Origin: DATKSS01 sp035468355
GTDB lineage: Bacteria; Chloroflexota; Dormibacteria; Dormibacterales; Dormibacteraceae
Assembly (NCBI GenBank): GCA_035468355.1
Contig: DATITA010000111.1
Span: forward strand, 1 to 43,353
Direction of reading: 5' to 3'
Length of the DNA: 43,353 nucleotides
Position 1 is the first letter of the stretch. Each line of letters opens with the position of its first letter. The notes beneath the pieces are model-generated. The model was not told the DNA's origin. It searched no databases and saw only the letters and a program-made list of their open reading frames with translations. Shown in pieces: positions 28,499-37,132 of the stretch. The translations under genes and the position numbers were made by a program.

Positions 28499-30004
28499 GT
28501 GCAGTTTGTCCTCAGCTGGCCCGTCCGCCTGTTCGTCGTGGCGGTTTTGGCGTTCTCGCTTTTCGTCGACGGGGCGGGCTACATCTACCGGATTGCCAAC
28601 CACTATTCGTTGAGCGGCAACGTGCCCGGTCTTCCGCCCAACTTCGGCGGATGGCAGCTCTACATCCACAAAGGGCTCGACCTCGCCGGCGGGACGCACA
28701 TCGACTACCAGCTCACCAACTTCCCACCCGGGCAATCTCGGGCCGACGTCCAGCAGCGGACGATCCAGGTCATCAACAAGCGTGTCAACGCCCTGAACGT
28801 GAGCGAGCCCGAGATCCGAGGCGCCGGTGCCAACAACGACCGCATCACGGTCGACCTCGCGGGCGTCACGGCCGACCAGGCGCAGAAGGCGATCGGTGCG
28901 GTTTCCAAGCTCGTCTATACGAAGTGGGTCCCGGACGCCAGCGTCACCAACGGGCCTGAGCCGGGATACAAGCCGGCGTTCATCGGGCTCACCGGCGATG
29001 ACATCACGAGCGCCACGGCCTCGATCGACCAGAGCGGGGTGAGCTGGGTCGTCAACGTCAACTTCACCTCGGCCGGCGGAACGAAGTTCGCCAACCTGAC
29101 GCGGGACAACGTCGCCGCCTGCCCGGGGGACCCCAACACGGTGTCGACCGCGAACTGTCCCCAGCGCCACCTGGCGATCTGGCTCGACCTGACCCAGAAG
29201 GACATCGACAACTGGGAGAAGGCCGCCTACGTCTCCCAGGTCTCGTCGAAGTACGACCCGGGCTGCCTAGCCGCGCAGACGGCTGACACTGTGTGTGGCA
29301 AGTTCCTCACCGACCCAATCACCTTGCAGGAGATCGACGGCGGGCAGGCGACTATCAGCGGCAGCTTCACTCAAGCGAGCTCCGCGGACCTCGCCACCGG
29401 CATCAACTCGGGGTCGCTGCCCGTGGACCTCCAGGTGCTCGACGTGACCCAGGTCAGCTCGACGCTGGGCGCGGATTCGGTGAAGCTCAGCCTCGCCGCC
29501 GGCCTCCTCGGGCTCTCGATCGTGGTCCTGTTCATGGTGATCTACTACCGCGTGCCGGGACTTCTCGCGAGCATCGCGCTCCTGTTCTACGCGGGCGCGG
29601 TCCTGGCCGTGTTCAAGGTCGTTCCCGTGACCCTGACGCTCGCGGGCATCACCGGGTTCATCCTGTCGGTGGGCATGGCCGTGGACGCCAACGTCCTTAT
29701 CTTCGAGCGCTTCAAAGAAGAGGTGAGGGCCGGGCGCACCATCGCCGCCGCGGTCGACGCTGCGGTCAGGCGCGCCTGGCCGGCCATCCGCGACTCCAAC
29801 ACCTCGACGTTCATTACGTGCGTGATCCTCGGCTTCGTGGGCCCGTCGCAAGTCAAGGGCTTCGCGATCACCCTCGGCATCGGCGTCGTGGCCAGCCTCA
29901 TCTCATCGATCGTCGTGACCCACAACCTGCTGGCGATCGTCATGACGGCGGCCAGCCTACGGCGACCCTCGCTGCTGGGGGTGGACCGCACGCGCAGTGT
30001 CTGA
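28499..30004 (+). CDS. secD: Protein translocase subunit SecD
   Basis: SecD, 501 residues, an RND-type membrane protein that uses the proton gradient to pull secreted proteins through SecYEG. TM1 lies near residues 10-28. The periplasmic domain includes GLDLAGGTHIDYQL, QRTIQVINKRVNALNVSEPEIRGAG and the INSGSLPVDLQVLDVTQVSSTLG region. Five C-terminal helices include GITGFILSVGMAVDANVLIFERFKEE, with the conserved Asp. The GTG start at 28499 is directly behind a candidate -10 box. secF overlaps by 8 bases. Confidence 0.94.
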   Translation: MQFVLSWPVRLFVVAVLAFSLFVDGAGYIYRIANHYSLSGNVPGLPPNFGGWQLYIHKGLDLAGGTHIDYQLTNFPPGQSRADVQQRTIQVINKRVNALNVSEPEIRGAGANNDRITVDLAGVTADQAQKAIGAVSKLVYTKWVPDASVTNGPEPGYKPAFIGLTGDDITSATASIDQSGVSWVVNVNFTSAGGTKFANLTRDNVAACPGDPNTVSTANCPQRHLAIWLDLTQKDIDNWEKAAYVSQVSSKYDPGCLAAQTADTVCGKFLTDPITLQEIDGGQATISGSFTQASSADLATGINSGSLPVDLQVLDVTQVSSTLGADSVKLSLAAGLLGLSIVVLFMVIYYRVPGLLASIALLFYAGAVLAVFKVVPVTLTLAGITGFILSVGMAVDANVLIFERFKEEVRAGRTIAAAVDAAVRRAWPAIRDSNTSTFITCVILGFVGPSQVKGFAITLGIGVVASLISSIVVTHNLLAIVMTAASLRRPSLLGVDRTRSV

Positions 30005-30998
30005 CATAGCGCCCGAGCAGCAGGCGGCCGACGTGGCCACAGACCGAGCGCCCGCGGAGAGCGCCCCGGTTGAACAGGTCCGCGAGCCGCGCGTCCGAAA
30101 GCTCAACATCATCGGCCAACGAAACATCTTCTTTGCGATCTCGCTGCTGATCATCATCCCGGGCATCCTCTCGATGGCGACCAAGGGCTTTTTGCTCGGC
30201 ATCGACTTCGCGGGCGGCACCGAGTTCACGGTCAACTTCGTTCAGAACCCCTCGCTGACGCAGGTCGAGAACGCCGTGGCGGCGGAGAATGACAACGGCT
30301 CCGTGATCCAGACGGGCGGTGGAGGGTACATCCTCCGCTATCCGCCTCTCACCCCGGCACTCCAGAAGCAGGTCGAAGACGACCTGCAGACGCGGCTCGG
30401 CACGGCGCACTTCAGCCAGGTGCTGGAGGTGGGGGGCACCATCGCAGGCGAGACGATCGAGTTCGCGCTGCTCGCGCTCGTGCTGGCTGCGGCGGCCATC
30501 CTCTTCCTGCTGGCGGTCCGGTTCCGAAACGTGCCCGGAGGCTGGCGCGCAGGCTTTCAGTTCGGAGGGTCCGCGCTTTTTGCTCTGCTGCACGACGTCT
30601 TCCTGCTGACTGGCATCTTCTCGATCATCGGCAAGGTTCTGAACCTGAGGATCGGCGAGATCGACAGCCTTTTCGTGACCGCGGTGCTGACCGTCGTGGG
30701 CTTCTCGGTCCACGACACCATCGTCGTCTTCGACCGGATTCGCGAGAACCTTCGTGTCAGCCAGAGGCTGTCATTCGAGCAGGTCGTGAACCTGAGCATC
30801 ATGCAGACGGCGGCGCGGTCCATCATCACGAGCTTCACCGTGGTCCTGGTCCTTGCGGCGATCCTCATCGCGGGCGGCACCACGCTCAAGGGCTTCGCGC
30901 TCGCGCTGATGATCGGCATCGTCTCGGGCACCTACAGCTCGATCTTCAACGCCTCGCCGCTGCTGGTCGTCTGGCGCCGGCTGCAGCCCCTCCGCTGA
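29997..30998 (+). CDS. secF: Protein translocase subunit SecF
   Basis: SecF, 333 residues, partner of SecD. After a charged N-terminal tail (residues 1-38) comes KLNIIGQRNIFFAISLLIIIPG (TM1), the motif LLGIDFAGGTEFTVNF, a short periplasmic domain, and five helices with VLTVVGFSVHDTIVVFDRIREN, the SecF signature. The Glu/Pro/Ala-rich tail before TM1 is longer than in Escherichia coli. The GTG start overlaps secD. Confidence 0.94.
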   Translation: MSDIAPEQQAADVATDRAPAESAPVEQVREPRVRKLNIIGQRNIFFAISLLIIIPGILSMATKGFLLGIDFAGGTEFTVNFVQNPSLTQVENAVAAENDNGSVIQTGGGGYILRYPPLTPALQKQVEDDLQTRLGTAHFSQVLEVGGTIAGETIEFALLALVLAAAAILFLLAVRFRNVPGGWRAGFQFGGSALFALLHDVFLLTGIFSIIGKVLNLRIGEIDSLFVTAVLTVVGFSVHDTIVVFDRIRENLRVSQRLSFEQVVNLSIMQTAARSIITSFTVVLVLAAILIAGGTTLKGFALALMIGIVSGTYSSIFNASPLLVVWRRLQPLR

Positions 30999-31037
30999 GC
31001 CGGCTGCAGGCTGGTAAGGTGTCGGCAGACACCGGAC

Positions 31038-31508
31038 ATGCCGACCTGGCCAATAACGTCACTGAAGGAGTTGCTCGAGCCGACGCTCAACCACATGGGT
31101 TACGAGCTTTACTCGCTCGACCAGTCGGGCTCGGCCGGCCGCACCCTGCGTGTGTCGATCGACCACGCCGAGCCGATCACCATCGAGGACTGCGAGCGCG
31201 TGAGCCGCGTGGCCGGACCTCTCATCGACCATTCCGAGCTCATCAACGGACCATACGACCTCGAAGTCTCGTCCCCGGGCGCCGAGCGTCCCCTGCGAAA
31301 CCACCAGGAGTACGAGAGGTTCAACGGCAGGCGAGTCAACATCAGGTACCGGACGGGCGAATCGGAAACCGTGGTTGAAGGCCAGCTGGTCGCCGTCGAC
31401 ACGGCGGGCATCGCCGTCCAGGCCCTCGGCACGCGCGGGCGCGCGCCGGTGATCGTCCACCTTGCATGGAGTGACGTTGTCGCGGGCAGGCTCGCGGTCG
31501 CCATCTGA
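31038..31508 (+). CDS. rimP: Ribosome maturation factor RimP
   Basis: RimP, 156 residues, assists 30S maturation. The N-domain has LEPTLNHMGYELYSLD and LRVSIDHAEPITIEDCERVSRVAGPLID, then YDLEVSSPGAERPLRNHQEYERF, the family core, and a C-terminal Sm-like domain. The ATG is 39 nt after secF. A perfect GGTGTC-GGCA-GACACC hairpin (31018-31033) next to a TAAGGT hexamer precedes it. It leads the conserved rimP-nusA-ylxR-infB-rbfA operon. Confidence 0.93.
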   Translation: MPTWPITSLKELLEPTLNHMGYELYSLDQSGSAGRTLRVSIDHAEPITIEDCERVSRVAGPLIDHSELINGPYDLEVSSPGAERPLRNHQEYERFNGRRVNIRYRTGESETVVEGQLVAVDTAGIAVQALGTRGRAPVIVHLAWSDVVAGRLAVAI

Positions 31509-32502
31509 ACCCGCCACCGAAAGCTTCGGCGAGGCGCTGACCGCGCTTTGCGCCGAGGTGGGCATCCCCTTCGAGGAGATGCTCCACACGGTCGAAGGCG
31601 CGCTCGCCGCCGCGTACAGGCGCGCATTCAACCCGCCGGGTGACATCACGGTCAAGCTCGACGTCACGACCGGGGCGCTCGACGTGCGCAGCCGGGTCGT
31701 GAACCCCGACGGGACAGTGGCGTTTGGGCAGCTGCCTTCGGAAGATTTCAAGCGGATGGCGGCTCAAACCGCGAAGCATGCCGTGCTCCGTCACATTCAC
31801 GACCTCGAGCGCGACAAGGTGCTGCGCGACGTGGCGGAGCACAAAGGCGAGCTCTCCTCGGGGGTGGTCGATCGGATCGAGGCCGGCACCGTTTACGTGG
31901 ACCTGGGCCGCGCCGAAGGCGTCATGCCGCCGGAAGAGCAGATTCCCGGCGAGCTGCTGCACGTGGGTCGCCCCGTGCTGGTGGTCATCCTGGACACAGA
32001 GCGCAACACGCGCCAGGCGTCGGTCCGCGTGTCGCGCGCCGCGCGCTCCTTCGTCAACCGGCTGATGGAGGCCGAGGTGCCGGAGATCAAGGCCGGTACG
32101 GTGGAGATCAGGGCGATCGCGAGGGAACCCGGGCTGCGCAGCAAGATCGCAGTGTCGGCGACGCAGCCCGGATTGGACCCGGTCGGGGCATGCGTTGGAC
32201 CCAAAGGTGTCCGGCACCGCGCAATCCTGAGCGAGCTCTCCAACGAGCACATCGACATCGTGCCCTGGTCCGACGACCCTGAAGCTTTCGTCGCGGCATC
32301 GCTTGGTCCGGCCAAGGCGGACTCGGTTTCCATCGACCGCGCAACACGCACGGCGACCGTTCTGGTCCCGAGGTCTCAGTTGTCGCTGGCGATAGGCCGC
32401 GACGGTCAGAACGCGAGGCTGGCAGCCAAGCTCACGGGCCTTCGGATCGACATCAAGCCGAGCGACTCGGACAGCTCGAGCCCCGACGATGGGAGCTCAT
32501 AA
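31477..32502 (+). CDS. nusA: Transcription termination/antitermination protein NusA
   Basis: NusA, about 341 residues. In order: RNAP-binding N-domain (FGEALTALCAEVGIPFEEML), S1 domain (GVVDRIEAGTVYVDLGRAEGVMPPEEQ), then two KH domains (AVSATQPGLDPVGACVGPKG and LSLAIGRDGQNARLAAKLTG). There is no C-terminal acidic repeat, as in most Gram-positive forms. The start is uncertain: TTG 31477 has GGAG 5 nt upstream and is preferred; GTG 31471 and TTG 31462 are alternatives. All lie inside rimP, so the genes overlap by about 30 bases. Confidence 0.92.
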   Translation: MSRAGSRSPSEPATESFGEALTALCAEVGIPFEEMLHTVEGALAAAYRRAFNPPGDITVKLDVTTGALDVRSRVVNPDGTVAFGQLPSEDFKRMAAQTAKHAVLRHIHDLERDKVLRDVAEHKGELSSGVVDRIEAGTVYVDLGRAEGVMPPEEQIPGELLHVGRPVLVVILDTERNTRQASVRVSRAARSFVNRLMEAEVPEIKAGTVEIRAIAREPGLRSKIAVSATQPGLDPVGACVGPKGVRHRAILSELSNEHIDIVPWSDDPEAFVAASLGPAKADSVSIDRATRTATVLVPRSQLSLAIGRDGQNARLAAKLTGLRIDIKPSDSDSSSPDDGSS

Positions 32503-32743
32503 GCCGGCCCGGACCTGCGTCGGATGCCGCATGGAAGGTGAGAAGCGGGCGCTGATCCGTGTGGTACGTCGCGCGCAGGGCGGCGCTGCGGTCGACGCCG
32601 CGGGTGGCGCGAGCGGTCGCGGCGCGTACGTGCATCCTGTACCTGCCTGCATCGAATCGGCGCGGAGGAAGCGCGCGCTCGAGCGCGCTCTGCGGACCCC
32701 GATCCAGGCCGAGCTGTGGTCTGAGCTGACGGCCGTCCGCTGA
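32489..32743 (+). CDS. ylxR: YlxR family RNA-binding protein
   Basis: An 84-residue YlxR (DUF448) protein with the family motif RTCVGCRMEGEKRALIRVVR near the N-terminus and GRGAYVHPVPACIESARRKRALERAL at the end, where the GRGAYV and Cys are conserved. The fold binds nucleic acid; YlxR has been linked to RNase P and to regulation in Gram-positive bacteria. The ATG overlaps nusA by 14 bases. About 100 nt with a new promoter candidate separate it from infB. Confidence 0.9.
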   Translation: MGAHKPARTCVGCRMEGEKRALIRVVRRAQGGAAVDAAGGASGRGAYVHPVPACIESARRKRALERALRTPIQAELWSELTAVR

Positions 32744-32829
32744 GCCAGGCGGCTGGTGGAAGGCCGGGCCGGAGCACTGCTGGCCGCGCGCTCAACGAGG
32801 CGCCCAAGTTTCGAATTCGCCCGGAACGG

Positions 32830-32835
32830 CATAAT
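32830..32835 (+). promoter_or_regulatory. Candidate -10 element (CATAAT) for infB
   Basis: CATAAT ends 11 nt before ATG 32847; the intervening CAGTACTCCCC has no Shine-Dalgarno. The surrounding 103-nt ylxR-infB gap holds no other feature I can name. This suggests a second transcription start inside the nusA-infB operon. Confidence 0.5.
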
Positions 32836-32846
32836 CAGTACTCCCC

Positions 32847-34829
32847 ATGAAGGCACACGAACTCGCGCGCGAACTCGGAATCAGCCAGAAAGAGCTGGTG
32901 AACTTCCTCCAGCAGCGAAGGCTGACCCGCAACGCCGCCGCCCCGTTGGCGCCTGCGGCGATCGAAGCCGCGCGGTCCGCGTTCAAGCCCATGTCGGCCT
33001 CGCCGAAGATCGAATCGAACGGCGAGCGCAAGGTCGCGCTGCCACCGACCCTGTCCGTGAAAGACCTCGCGGAAAAGCTCGGCGTCAGCCCCGTCGAGGT
33101 CATCAAGAAGCTGATGGCCTCGAAGATTTTCGCCACCATCAACCAGGTGATCGACTTCGCGACGGCCGAGATCGTGGCCGACGAGTTCGGCTTCACCGTA
33201 GAGCCGGTCTTGAGCGAGGACGTTGTTGCGGTGGAGTCGGGTGAGGGTGAGGGCAACGTGGTCACCACCTCGCGCGAGCAGCTGTTCTCGGTCGAGCACG
33301 AGGACCCCGCCAAGCTGAAAGAGCGCCCGCCCATCGTCACGGTGCTCGGCCACGTCGACCACGGCAAGACCTCCATCCTGGATGCGATCCGCAAGACGCG
33401 TGTCGCAGCGGGCGAGGCCGGCGGCATCACCCAGCGGATCGGCGCCTACAAGATCGACACCGCCGATGGCCACCCCGTCGTGTTCATCGACACTCCCGGT
33501 CACGAGGCGTTCACCGCGATGCGCGCACGCGGGGCGCAGGTCACCGATGTCGTGGTGCTCGTGGTCGCTGCCGACGACGGCGTCATGCCGCAGACGGTCG
33601 AGGCGATCCAGCACGCGCGGGCGGCCAAGGTGCCGATCATCGTCGCCATCAACAAGATCGACAAGGACGGCGCCAACCCCGACCGCGTGCACCAGGAGCT
33701 CGCGACACAGGGCATCGTTACCCGCCATTACGGCGGCGAGCACGAATGCGTGCACCTGAGCGCGAAAACCGGCAAGGGCATCGACGACCTGCTCACGACC
33801 ATCGTGTTGTCAACCGACATCCTCGAGCTCAAGGCCAACCCCGACCGCAACGCGATCGGCACTATCGTGGACGCCCACCTCGAGCGTGGACGAGGCCCGG
33901 TGGCGACGGTGCTGGTCCAGGCCGGGACCTTGAAAGTGGGCGACGACTTCGTGTGCGGCCACATCTACGGACGCGTCCGCGCGCTCGCCGACGACCGTGG
34001 CGCGAGCGTCATGGAGGCTCCTCCCGCCACGCCCGTCGTGGTGTCGGGCATGAGCGAGGTGCCCCAGGCGGGCGACATCTTCCAGGTCGTCGGCTCGGAA
34101 AAGGCCGCGCGGCAGATCGCGCTGACCAAGTTGACCGAGAAGCGAACCATCGAAGCGGCCAAGGACTTCGCCCCGCGCATCACCCTCGAGGAGCTGGCGC
34201 GCCGCGCCAAGGAGGGCGAGGTCAAGGAGCTCAGCCTGATGGTCAAGGCCGACGCCCAGGGCACGCTCGAGGCAGTCCTCAGCGCGCTGCAGAAGATCGA
34301 AGATCCGGTCGTGGCGATCAAGATCGTCGGCCAGGGCATCGGCGCCGTGAGCGACTCGGACCTGCTGCTCGCCAGCGTGTCCAACGCGATCATCGTCTCC
34401 TTCAACCTCAAGGCGACGCCTTCGTCGACCGCGGCGGCCGAGCGCGCCAAGGTCGAGGTCCGCTACTACGACGTGATCTACAAGCTGACCGAGGACGTCG
34501 AGCGCGCGGCCAAGGGCATGCGCGAGCCTACGTTCCGGCAGGTCCGCGAGGGCAGCGTCGAGGTCGTCACCCCGATCAAGATCCCGCGGCTTGGCATCGT
34601 CGCGGGAAGCCGGGTGCTGGATGGGAAGGTCAGCCGTGGAGGCTGGGTCAAGCTTTTTCGAGGCAAGGAGCAGGTCTTCGAGGGTCGCATCACCTCGCTC
34701 AAGCACTTCAAGGAAGACGTGCGGGAGATGCCGGCGGGCCAGGAATGCGGCATCGGGCTCGAGGGTTACGAGACCTTCTCGGCGGGCGACACCATGGAGA
34801 CGTATCGACTCGAGCGGGAAGAAATTTAG
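32847..34829 (+). CDS. infB: Translation initiation factor IF-2
   Basis: IF-2, 660 residues, a GTPase that delivers initiator tRNA to the 30S subunit. Two IF2-N modules are visible (MKAHELARELGISQKEL, and LSVKDLAEKLGVSPVEVIKKL near 69-90), joined by a short linker instead of the long charged region of larger IF-2s. G-domain motifs: GHVDHGKT at 168-175, DTPGHE at 215-220 and NKIDK near 267. Domains II to IV follow, ending ETFSAGDTMETYRLEREEI. The compact size fits Chloroflexi-like or Gram-positive IF-2. Confidence 0.96.
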   Translation: MKAHELARELGISQKELVNFLQQRRLTRNAAAPLAPAAIEAARSAFKPMSASPKIESNGERKVALPPTLSVKDLAEKLGVSPVEVIKKLMASKIFATINQVIDFATAEIVADEFGFTVEPVLSEDVVAVESGEGEGNVVTTSREQLFSVEHEDPAKLKERPPIVTVLGHVDHGKTSILDAIRKTRVAAGEAGGITQRIGAYKIDTADGHPVVFIDTPGHEAFTAMRARGAQVTDVVVLVVAADDGVMPQTVEAIQHARAAKVPIIVAINKIDKDGANPDRVHQELATQGIVTRHYGGEHECVHLSAKTGKGIDDLLTTIVLSTDILELKANPDRNAIGTIVDAHLERGRGPVATVLVQAGTLKVGDDFVCGHIYGRVRALADDRGASVMEAPPATPVVVSGMSEVPQAGDIFQVVGSEKAARQIALTKLTEKRTIEAAKDFAPRITLEELARRAKEGEVKELSLMVKADAQGTLEAVLSALQKIEDPVVAIKIVGQGIGAVSDSDLLLASVSNAIIVSFNLKATPSSTAAAERAKVEVRYYDVIYKLTEDVERAAKGMREPTFRQVREGSVEVVTPIKIPRLGIVAGSRVLDGKVSRGGWVKLFRGKEQVFEGRITSLKHFKEDVREMPAGQECGIGLEGYETFSAGDTMETYRLEREEI

Positions 34830-34863
34830 GCAAAGCGTGTCTTTGCCGACAGCGGAGGTCGTC

Positions 34864-35238
34864 ATGACCAGCTACCGCGCCGACCAGGTTGGAGAGCAGG
34901 TGCGCGAGGAGATCATGTCCATCATCACGCGCAATCTCAAAGACCCACGCATTGGTTTCGTGAGCATCACCGCCGTCCGCATGTCGCCGGACCTGCGCCA
35001 GGCCAGGGTGCGCGTCAGCGTGCTCGGCAACCCCGAACAGAAAAAGGAGTCGCTGGCGGGCCTTGTCTCTGCGCGCGGCCTGATCAGGCACGAGCTCGGC
35101 CGCCGTCTTCAGAACCTCAAGTTCTCTCCGGACCTGCGCTTTGAGCTCGATCCATCGATCGAGTACAGCGTCCACATCGCAGAGCTGCTCAAAGAGGTGC
35201 TGCCGCAGGGCGAGACACCTGCGGAGGAGGAGTCATAG
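34864..35238 (+). CDS. rbfA: Ribosome-binding factor A
   Basis: RbfA, 124 residues, a KH-fold factor for 16S rRNA 5'-end maturation and cold adaptation. Key parts are RADQVGEQVREEIMSIITRNL, KDPRIGFVSITAVRMSPDLRQARVRVSVLG and HELGRRLQNLKFSPDLRFELD. ATG 34864 is chosen because GGAGG stands 5-8 nt upstream; a longer frame starting inside infB is spurious. Its TAG stop forms an ATAG overlap with the next gene. Confidence 0.94.
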   Translation: MTSYRADQVGEQVREEIMSIITRNLKDPRIGFVSITAVRMSPDLRQARVRVSVLGNPEQKKESLAGLVSARGLIRHELGRRLQNLKFSPDLRFELDPSIEYSVHIAELLKEVLPQGETPAEEES

Positions 35239-36239
35239 CCAAGGCAAAGAGCACCACGCGGCACCTTTACGACGAGATCAAGCAGCTCATCGACGCGAAC
35301 CAGGAGATCCTCGTCTTCGGTCACAAGGATGCCGACGGCGACACTCTCGGCTGCAGTCTCGCCTTCGCTGAAGCGCTTCGCGCGGCGGGAAAGGACGTGT
35401 GGGTGCTCATCCCGCCGCCGCTGCCGCAGATGTACACGTTCCTGCCCGGCTACGACAACATCCTGTCCGAGCCGCCGCACGGGGTCGATCCGCACCTGGT
35501 TTTCTTCTTCGACTCTGGCAACCTGGAGCGCTCGGGCAGCAGCGTCAAGCGGATCGCCGAGCACGCGGTGATCGTCAACGTCGATCACCACCCATCCAAC
35601 TCGCGGTTCGGCGACGTCAACGTCATCGACCCCGCGGCGTCGGCCGTGGGACAGATGGTGATCGAGATGCTGGACCATTTCGGATTCCCGATCACACCCA
35701 CCATGGCGGCCAACCTCTACATCGCCCTGCTCACTGACACGGGCGGCTTCCGGCACGAGAACACTACCCCGCGCGCGCTCGACGACGCCGCCCGGCTCGC
35801 GCGCCTCGGCGCTGATCCGGGGCACATCGCAACGCAGGTCTACAAGATGCGGCCCGAGACCACGCTCAAACTAAGCGGCCTCGCTCTCGCGACCATGCGC
35901 GTCGAGCTCGAGGGCCGGCTTGCGTGGGCCAAGGTGACGCGCCGAATGCTGCGCGAGGCGGGCGCCGTGATGGCCGAGTCCGAGGGCATCATCGACACCC
36001 TCAACAGCATCGCCGGCCTGGAGGTGGCGATCCTGTTCAAGGAAGTCCAGGGCGAGCTCACCAAGATCAGCGTGCGCAGCCGAGGTGGCGTCGACGCCGC
36101 GGCCTTGTGCGCCTCGTTCGGCGGGGGCGGCCATGTCCGAGCGGCGGGGGCCGAGATCGAGAAGTCGATGGACGAGGCTGTGAGACACGTCCTGGCGGCC
36201 GCCAAGGAGGCCATCCTTGCCCCGCCGGCCGAAAGCTGA
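35235..36239 (+). CDS. nrnA: DHH/DHHA1 family phosphoesterase (NrnA-like), ATA start
   Basis: A bifunctional oligoribonuclease/pAp-phosphatase-like protein of 334 residues. DHH motif I is HKDADGD at residues 30-36, the DHH triad is in NVDHHPSN at about 117-119, and the DHHA1 motif GGGGH is at 296-300. The first canonical in-frame start (GTG 35397) lies beyond motif I and would kill the enzyme. No ATG/GTG/TTG precedes it in frame. ATA at 35235 follows GGAGGAGGAG (35223-35232) and overlaps the rbfA TAG as ATAG, giving MAKAKSTTRHLYDEI. The rbfA-nrnA-truB order is widely conserved. Confidence 0.87.
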   Translation: MAKAKSTTRHLYDEIKQLIDANQEILVFGHKDADGDTLGCSLAFAEALRAAGKDVWVLIPPPLPQMYTFLPGYDNILSEPPHGVDPHLVFFFDSGNLERSGSSVKRIAEHAVIVNVDHHPSNSRFGDVNVIDPAASAVGQMVIEMLDHFGFPITPTMAANLYIALLTDTGGFRHENTTPRALDDAARLARLGADPGHIATQVYKMRPETTLKLSGLALATMRVELEGRLAWAKVTRRMLREAGAVMAESEGIIDTLNSIAGLEVAILFKEVQGELTKISVRSRGGVDAAALCASFGGGGHVRAAGAEIEKSMDEAVRHVLAAAKEAILAPPAES

Positions 36240-37131
36240 TTCGCCGGTCTTCCCGACCGGGGTCCTCAACGTCGACAAGGCGGCCGGGGAAACCTCCTTT
36301 GCCGTCGTCAACCGGCTCCGACGCCTGACCGGCGCCCACCGCGTCGGTCACGCCGGCACGCTGGACCCGCTGGCGACTGGCGTGCTGCCCATCCTTTTCG
36401 AGTCGGCGACCAGGCTCGCCGAGTTCGCGCTGCGGCTCTCGAAGACATACGTTGCGGACATCCACCTGGGCTTTGTGACGGCTACCGACGATGCCGAGGC
36501 AGAGCGCGAGCCAGGCGCCGACCCGAGCGGGCTCACCCGCGAGCAGATCGAGACGGGCCTGGCCGCCTACACGGGCCGCATCCTCCAGGAGCCGCCGGCG
36601 TTCTCCGCCGTCAAGGTGGAGGGCCGGCGCGCCTACAAGCTGGCGCGCAGCGGCGTCGCGACCCGGCCCGTGGCCCGCGAGGTCGTCGTCTACGAGGCCA
36701 TCCTGCTCGACTTCCAGCCGGGCGCGCAGGCCGTGGCCACGGTAGAGATTCGATGCGGCAGCGGGACTTACCTGCGCTCGATCGCGCGAGACCTCGGTGC
36801 GCGGTTGGGCGTGGGCGGCTACCTGGGTCGGCTGGTGCGTACCGCCTACGGGCCGCTGGCGATCGCGTCCGCGGTGCCATCGGACCAGGTCACCAGCGCC
36901 GAAATCGTGCGTGATCAGCTCCTCCCGGCCGAAGTCATACTGCCGGACATGGAGCAGGTGAGGCTCACCGTCGAACAGACCGCGATGGTCCGGCAGGGGC
37001 GCGCCGTGCGTGTCCTACCGGAGCCAGGGCCCGGCCAGGTTCGCGCCCACGACGCCGGCGGGCGTCTGATCGCGCTCGGCCACACCGATCCGCTGCGGCG
37101 GACCTTCGTGCCCGAGAAGGTCTTCAACTGA
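36217..37131 (+). CDS. truB: tRNA pseudouridine(55) synthase
   Basis: TruB, 304 residues, converts U55 in the T-loop of tRNAs. The catalytic motif is HAGTLDPLATGVLP (Asp50), preceded by GVLNVDKAAGETSFAVVNRLRR and followed by YVADIHLGFVTATDDAEAE and PPAFSAVKVEGRRAYKLAR. A C-terminal PUA-like segment ends the protein. The TTG start lies inside the nrnA end, with GGAGG about 7 nt upstream. Confidence 0.95.
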   Translation: MPRRPKADSPVFPTGVLNVDKAAGETSFAVVNRLRRLTGAHRVGHAGTLDPLATGVLPILFESATRLAEFALRLSKTYVADIHLGFVTATDDAEAEREPGADPSGLTREQIETGLAAYTGRILQEPPAFSAVKVEGRRAYKLARSGVATRPVAREVVVYEAILLDFQPGAQAVATVEIRCGSGTYLRSIARDLGARLGVGGYLGRLVRTAYGPLAIASAVPSDQVTSAEIVRDQLLPAEVILPDMEQVRLTVEQTAMVRQGRAVRVLPEPGPGQVRAHDAGGRLIALGHTDPLRRTFVPEKVFN

Positions 37132-37132
37132 T

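Noticed and set aside
34591..34863. A longer rbfA starting inside infB
   Set aside because: ATG 34864 has GGAGG at proper distance and matches the family N-terminus; the upstream part is the shadow of infB.
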